IMG/VR virus record: IMGVR_UViG_3300012683_000012
Location: 1-44,751 of that record
Strand: one strand, 5' to 3'
DNA from: a virus
DNA: 44,751 nt
Positions 43,737 to 44,751 of this stretch are shown here, piece by piece (position 1 is the first letter of the stretch; every line of letters begins with the position of its first letter). The position numbers and the translations under genes were made by a program. The notes beneath the pieces were generated by a model that worked only from the letters and a program-made list of their open reading frames with translations, had not been told where the DNA came from and did no database searches.

Positions 43737-43888
43737 CAAACGCCGCAGGCGTTAGCAAATCGTATTGAATCGAAGGACTCGCTTTCGTCTGCGAAGTAGC
43801 AAGACAAGGCAGACACGATCTCGTCGATAGCTTCCACTGTGTCCGTACCGGGGACGGTGCTAGCGCACCGCCAAGATTGGAAACACAC
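43736..43888 (-). CDS. Possible small protein, 50 residues
   Basis: A frame beginning at GTG 43888 reads CFQSWRCASTVPGTDTVEAI then DEIVSALSCYFADESESFDS and ends RFANACGV. Its stop overlaps the next start (TGATG). The ribosome-binding site is weak, and the frame stays open upstream with protein-like sequence (LYTLEAGGRYGKSSV), so the start may be elsewhere. It overlaps gene 43860-44111 by 29 bases. Confidence 0.35.
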   Translation of the reverse strand: MCFQSWRCASTVPGTDTVEAIDEIVSALSCYFADESESFDSIRFANACGV

Positions 43889-44111
43889 AGACGACTTGCC
43901 ATAGCGGCCACCCGCCTCTAGAGTATATAGACCGATTGAACACAGCGCTCGCGCTGCGGCCCGCCAGCCTGTCGCACTGGCCGATGGTCCAGGGCTTACG
44001 CGACTGTGTTGATGCCTCTGCCCCCTTCGCCTCCCTCATGCCGAGCGCAAGGACAATGATTGCGCCAAGGACGCAGGCTGCGAGCTTGCGTTCCCAGAGG
44101 GCTGCGTTCAT
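43860..44111 (-). CDS. Small exported or membrane protein, 83 residues
   Basis: The start is ATG 44111, overlapping the previous stop as ATGA. The N-terminus (MNAALWERKLAACVLGAIIV, then LALGMREAKGAEA) is a signal peptide or anchor. The rest has WTIGQCDRLAGRSASAVFNR and ends with a hydrophobic stretch. It may be an early envelope protein. Part overlaps another open frame after residue 75. Confidence 0.5.
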   Translation of the reverse strand: MNAALWERKLAACVLGAIIVLALGMREAKGAEASTQSRKPWTIGQCDRLAGRSASAVFNRSIYSRGGWPLWQVVCVFPILAVR

Positions 44112-44290
44112 GGAAGATACGCCTCGCAGCAGCGATCATAGTGAGCCGTGGCCCCGAGCCGAGTCGCAAGCCTATCCGCCTCTGGCTGGGTTTGCGTCAT
44201 ATCGTCCTCGCTGCGGAATATCCCAATGTCCGCAATGACAACATCCCCTAGGACGATCTCGTAGAAGTCTGTGTGCCCGAGGTGTTCCAT
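44108..44290 (-). CDS. Small early protein from a predicted leaderless mRNA
   Basis: This 60-residue protein begins MEHLGHTDFYEIVLGDVVIA and continues DIGIFRSEDDMTQTQPEADR. The promoter -10 TATAAT ends 7 bases before this ATG, so the mRNA would start at or one base before it; an earlier ATG lies inside the -10 box and cannot be used. Not recognised. Confidence 0.6.
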   Translation of the reverse strand: MEHLGHTDFYEIVLGDVVIADIGIFRSEDDMTQTQPEADRLATRLGATAHYDRCCEAYLP

Positions 44291-44297
44291 ATTCGAC

Positions 44298-44334
44298 ATT
44301 ATATAATGGGCGGGCGGGCCGCGTCAACAAAGTT
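44298..44334 (-). promoter_or_regulatory. Leftward promoter, site F
   Basis: The -35 is TTGACG (44327-44322), the spacer 18 and the -10 TATAAT (44303-44298). The extended -35 is AACTTTGTTG, part of CATAACTTTGTTG, identical over 13 bases to the promoter at 38658-38699. The predicted start, near 44291, abuts ATG 44290. This is the best sigma70 match in the window. Confidence 0.85.
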
Positions 44335-44356
44335 ATGTGTCCCGCCGCGCACGACT

Positions 44357-44605
44357 TTAGACATTCGGATACACTGCAGTGTTGAACACTTCAAGGATGT
44401 TCCTAACCTCCCTGATCGTGTCAAGCCTGACCTCAGCAATGACTTCATGCTCCCGCTCGCCCTGCGGTCTTCGCCTCTGCCAGATAACCTCGAACAGCCT
44501 CGGTAGCGATACAAACGCTGGACAGATCGTCCGGAGGAACCTTGCCTCGCCCGCAAGCTCTTTGTCGGGTGCATTGAGACAGTTATAGTACGCTGATGCA
44601 ATCAT
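44357..44605 (-). CDS. First leftward early protein, 82 residues
   Basis: The start is ATG 44605 with GGGAGACTAAA upstream; the frame is open 39 bases further back, but there it overlaps the promoter. It begins MIASAYYNCLNAPDKELAGE and has a basic stretch (LFEVIWQRRRPQGEREHEVI) and acidic helix. Normal leader of about 30 bases. Not recognised. Confidence 0.65.
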   Translation of the reverse strand: MIASAYYNCLNAPDKELAGEARFLRTICPAFVSLPRLFEVIWQRRRPQGEREHEVIAEVRLDTIREVRNILEVFNTAVYPNV

Positions 44606-44634
44606 TTTAGTCTCCCGTTTTATAGAACATTGCC

Positions 44635-44670
44635 ATTGTATCATGCCCTTCGGCCCAATGCAATGAAGTT
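44635..44670 (-). promoter_or_regulatory. Leftward promoter, site G
   Basis: The -35 is TTGCAT (44663-44658), the spacer 17 and the -10 TACAAT (44640-44635) with an upstream TG (extended -10). The extended -35 is AACTTCATTG. It is the first of the leftward promoters and drives gene 44357-44605. The 11-bp repeats at 44703-44735 lie just upstream. Confidence 0.85.
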
Positions 44671-44702
44671 TGACTAAAACATTGTGTACCCGATTTTGGC
44701 GA

Positions 44703-44735
44703 ATATGTCCCAGAGCTGTCCCTGAGCTGTCCCTG
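44703..44735. repeat. Three 11-bp tandem repeats upstream of the first early promoter
   Basis: Units are ATATGTCCCAG, AGCTGTCCCTG and AGCTGTCCCTG, in phase with one helical turn. They lie about 35-70 bp upstream of the -35 at 44663. The spacing suits binding of one protein to one face of DNA, as in an activator or an origin iteron. Bases 44736-44751 after them show nothing. Confidence 0.6.
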
Positions 44736-44751
44736 ACGTATCAAAAATGCC

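Noticed and set aside
1-44751. Integrase, lysogeny repressor, tRNA genes or CRISPR arrays
   Set aside because: No tyrosine or serine recombinase motif, no cloverleaf and no regularly spaced repeats were seen by eye on either strand.
1-44751. Direct terminal repeat between the two ends
   Set aside because: The first and last tens of bases do not match, so no terminal redundancy is visible in this sequence.

Overview
The window reads as an essentially complete genome of a tailed bacteriophage with podovirus-type virion genes. Coding density is high, GC is high, and most genes overlap their neighbour at ATGA, GTGA or TGATG. The virion block has a terminase, a P22-sized portal, scaffold, major capsid protein, tail adaptors, a beta-rich tail hub, large internal or ejection proteins and one tail fibre. 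There is no tape measure, sheath or major tail tube gene. I see no integrase, excisionase, lysogeny repressor, tRNA, CRISPR array or phage RNA polymerase, so a strictly lytic lifestyle using host RNA polymerase is the simplest reading. A lipobox protein, signal peptides and a beta-barrel-like protein point to a Gram-negative host, but the host cannot be named from the sequence.

Layout. Bases 1-1121 hold two small leftward genes ending in a hairpin terminator. One of them (289-882) is a diverged relative of the gene at 40069-40632. Bases 1122-1713 are a non-coding control region. Bases 1714-22587 are the rightward packaging, head and tail module. Bases 22587-26490 are a rightward set of small membrane, secreted and lysis-type genes: a DUF5675 protein, holin-like proteins and a lipoprotein. 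No recognisable endolysin is present. From 26501 to 44605 everything is leftward. First comes replication and recombination: a DUF3987-like helicase/primase, a family A DNA polymerase, a uracil-DNA-glycosylase/3'-5' exonuclease protein interrupted by an intein, a ParB-methyltransferase fusion, an SSB-like protein, a Sak4-like ATPase and a Cas4-like Fe-S nuclease. Then come many small early genes, several under 30 codons and membrane-spanning.

The main finds are as follows. (1) An intein of about 255 residues with a LAGLIDADG endonuclease domain sits inside the ExoIII motif of the polymerase-associated exonuclease, and the polymerase domain is encoded by a separate gene overlapping it in another frame. 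(2) Five leftward sigma70-type promoters share an extended -35 element, AACTTNRTTG. Two of these, plus three other intergenic sites, carry a 12-bp palindrome TATGRTATCATA with a conserved downstream tail. (3) Three of the five promoters place the start site at or next to an ATG, which predicts leaderless mRNAs. (4) There are several very small overlapping membrane-peptide genes, a start-less open frame at the convergence point, a ribosome-binding site sequestered by an inverted repeat, and 11-bp tandem repeats at the right end.
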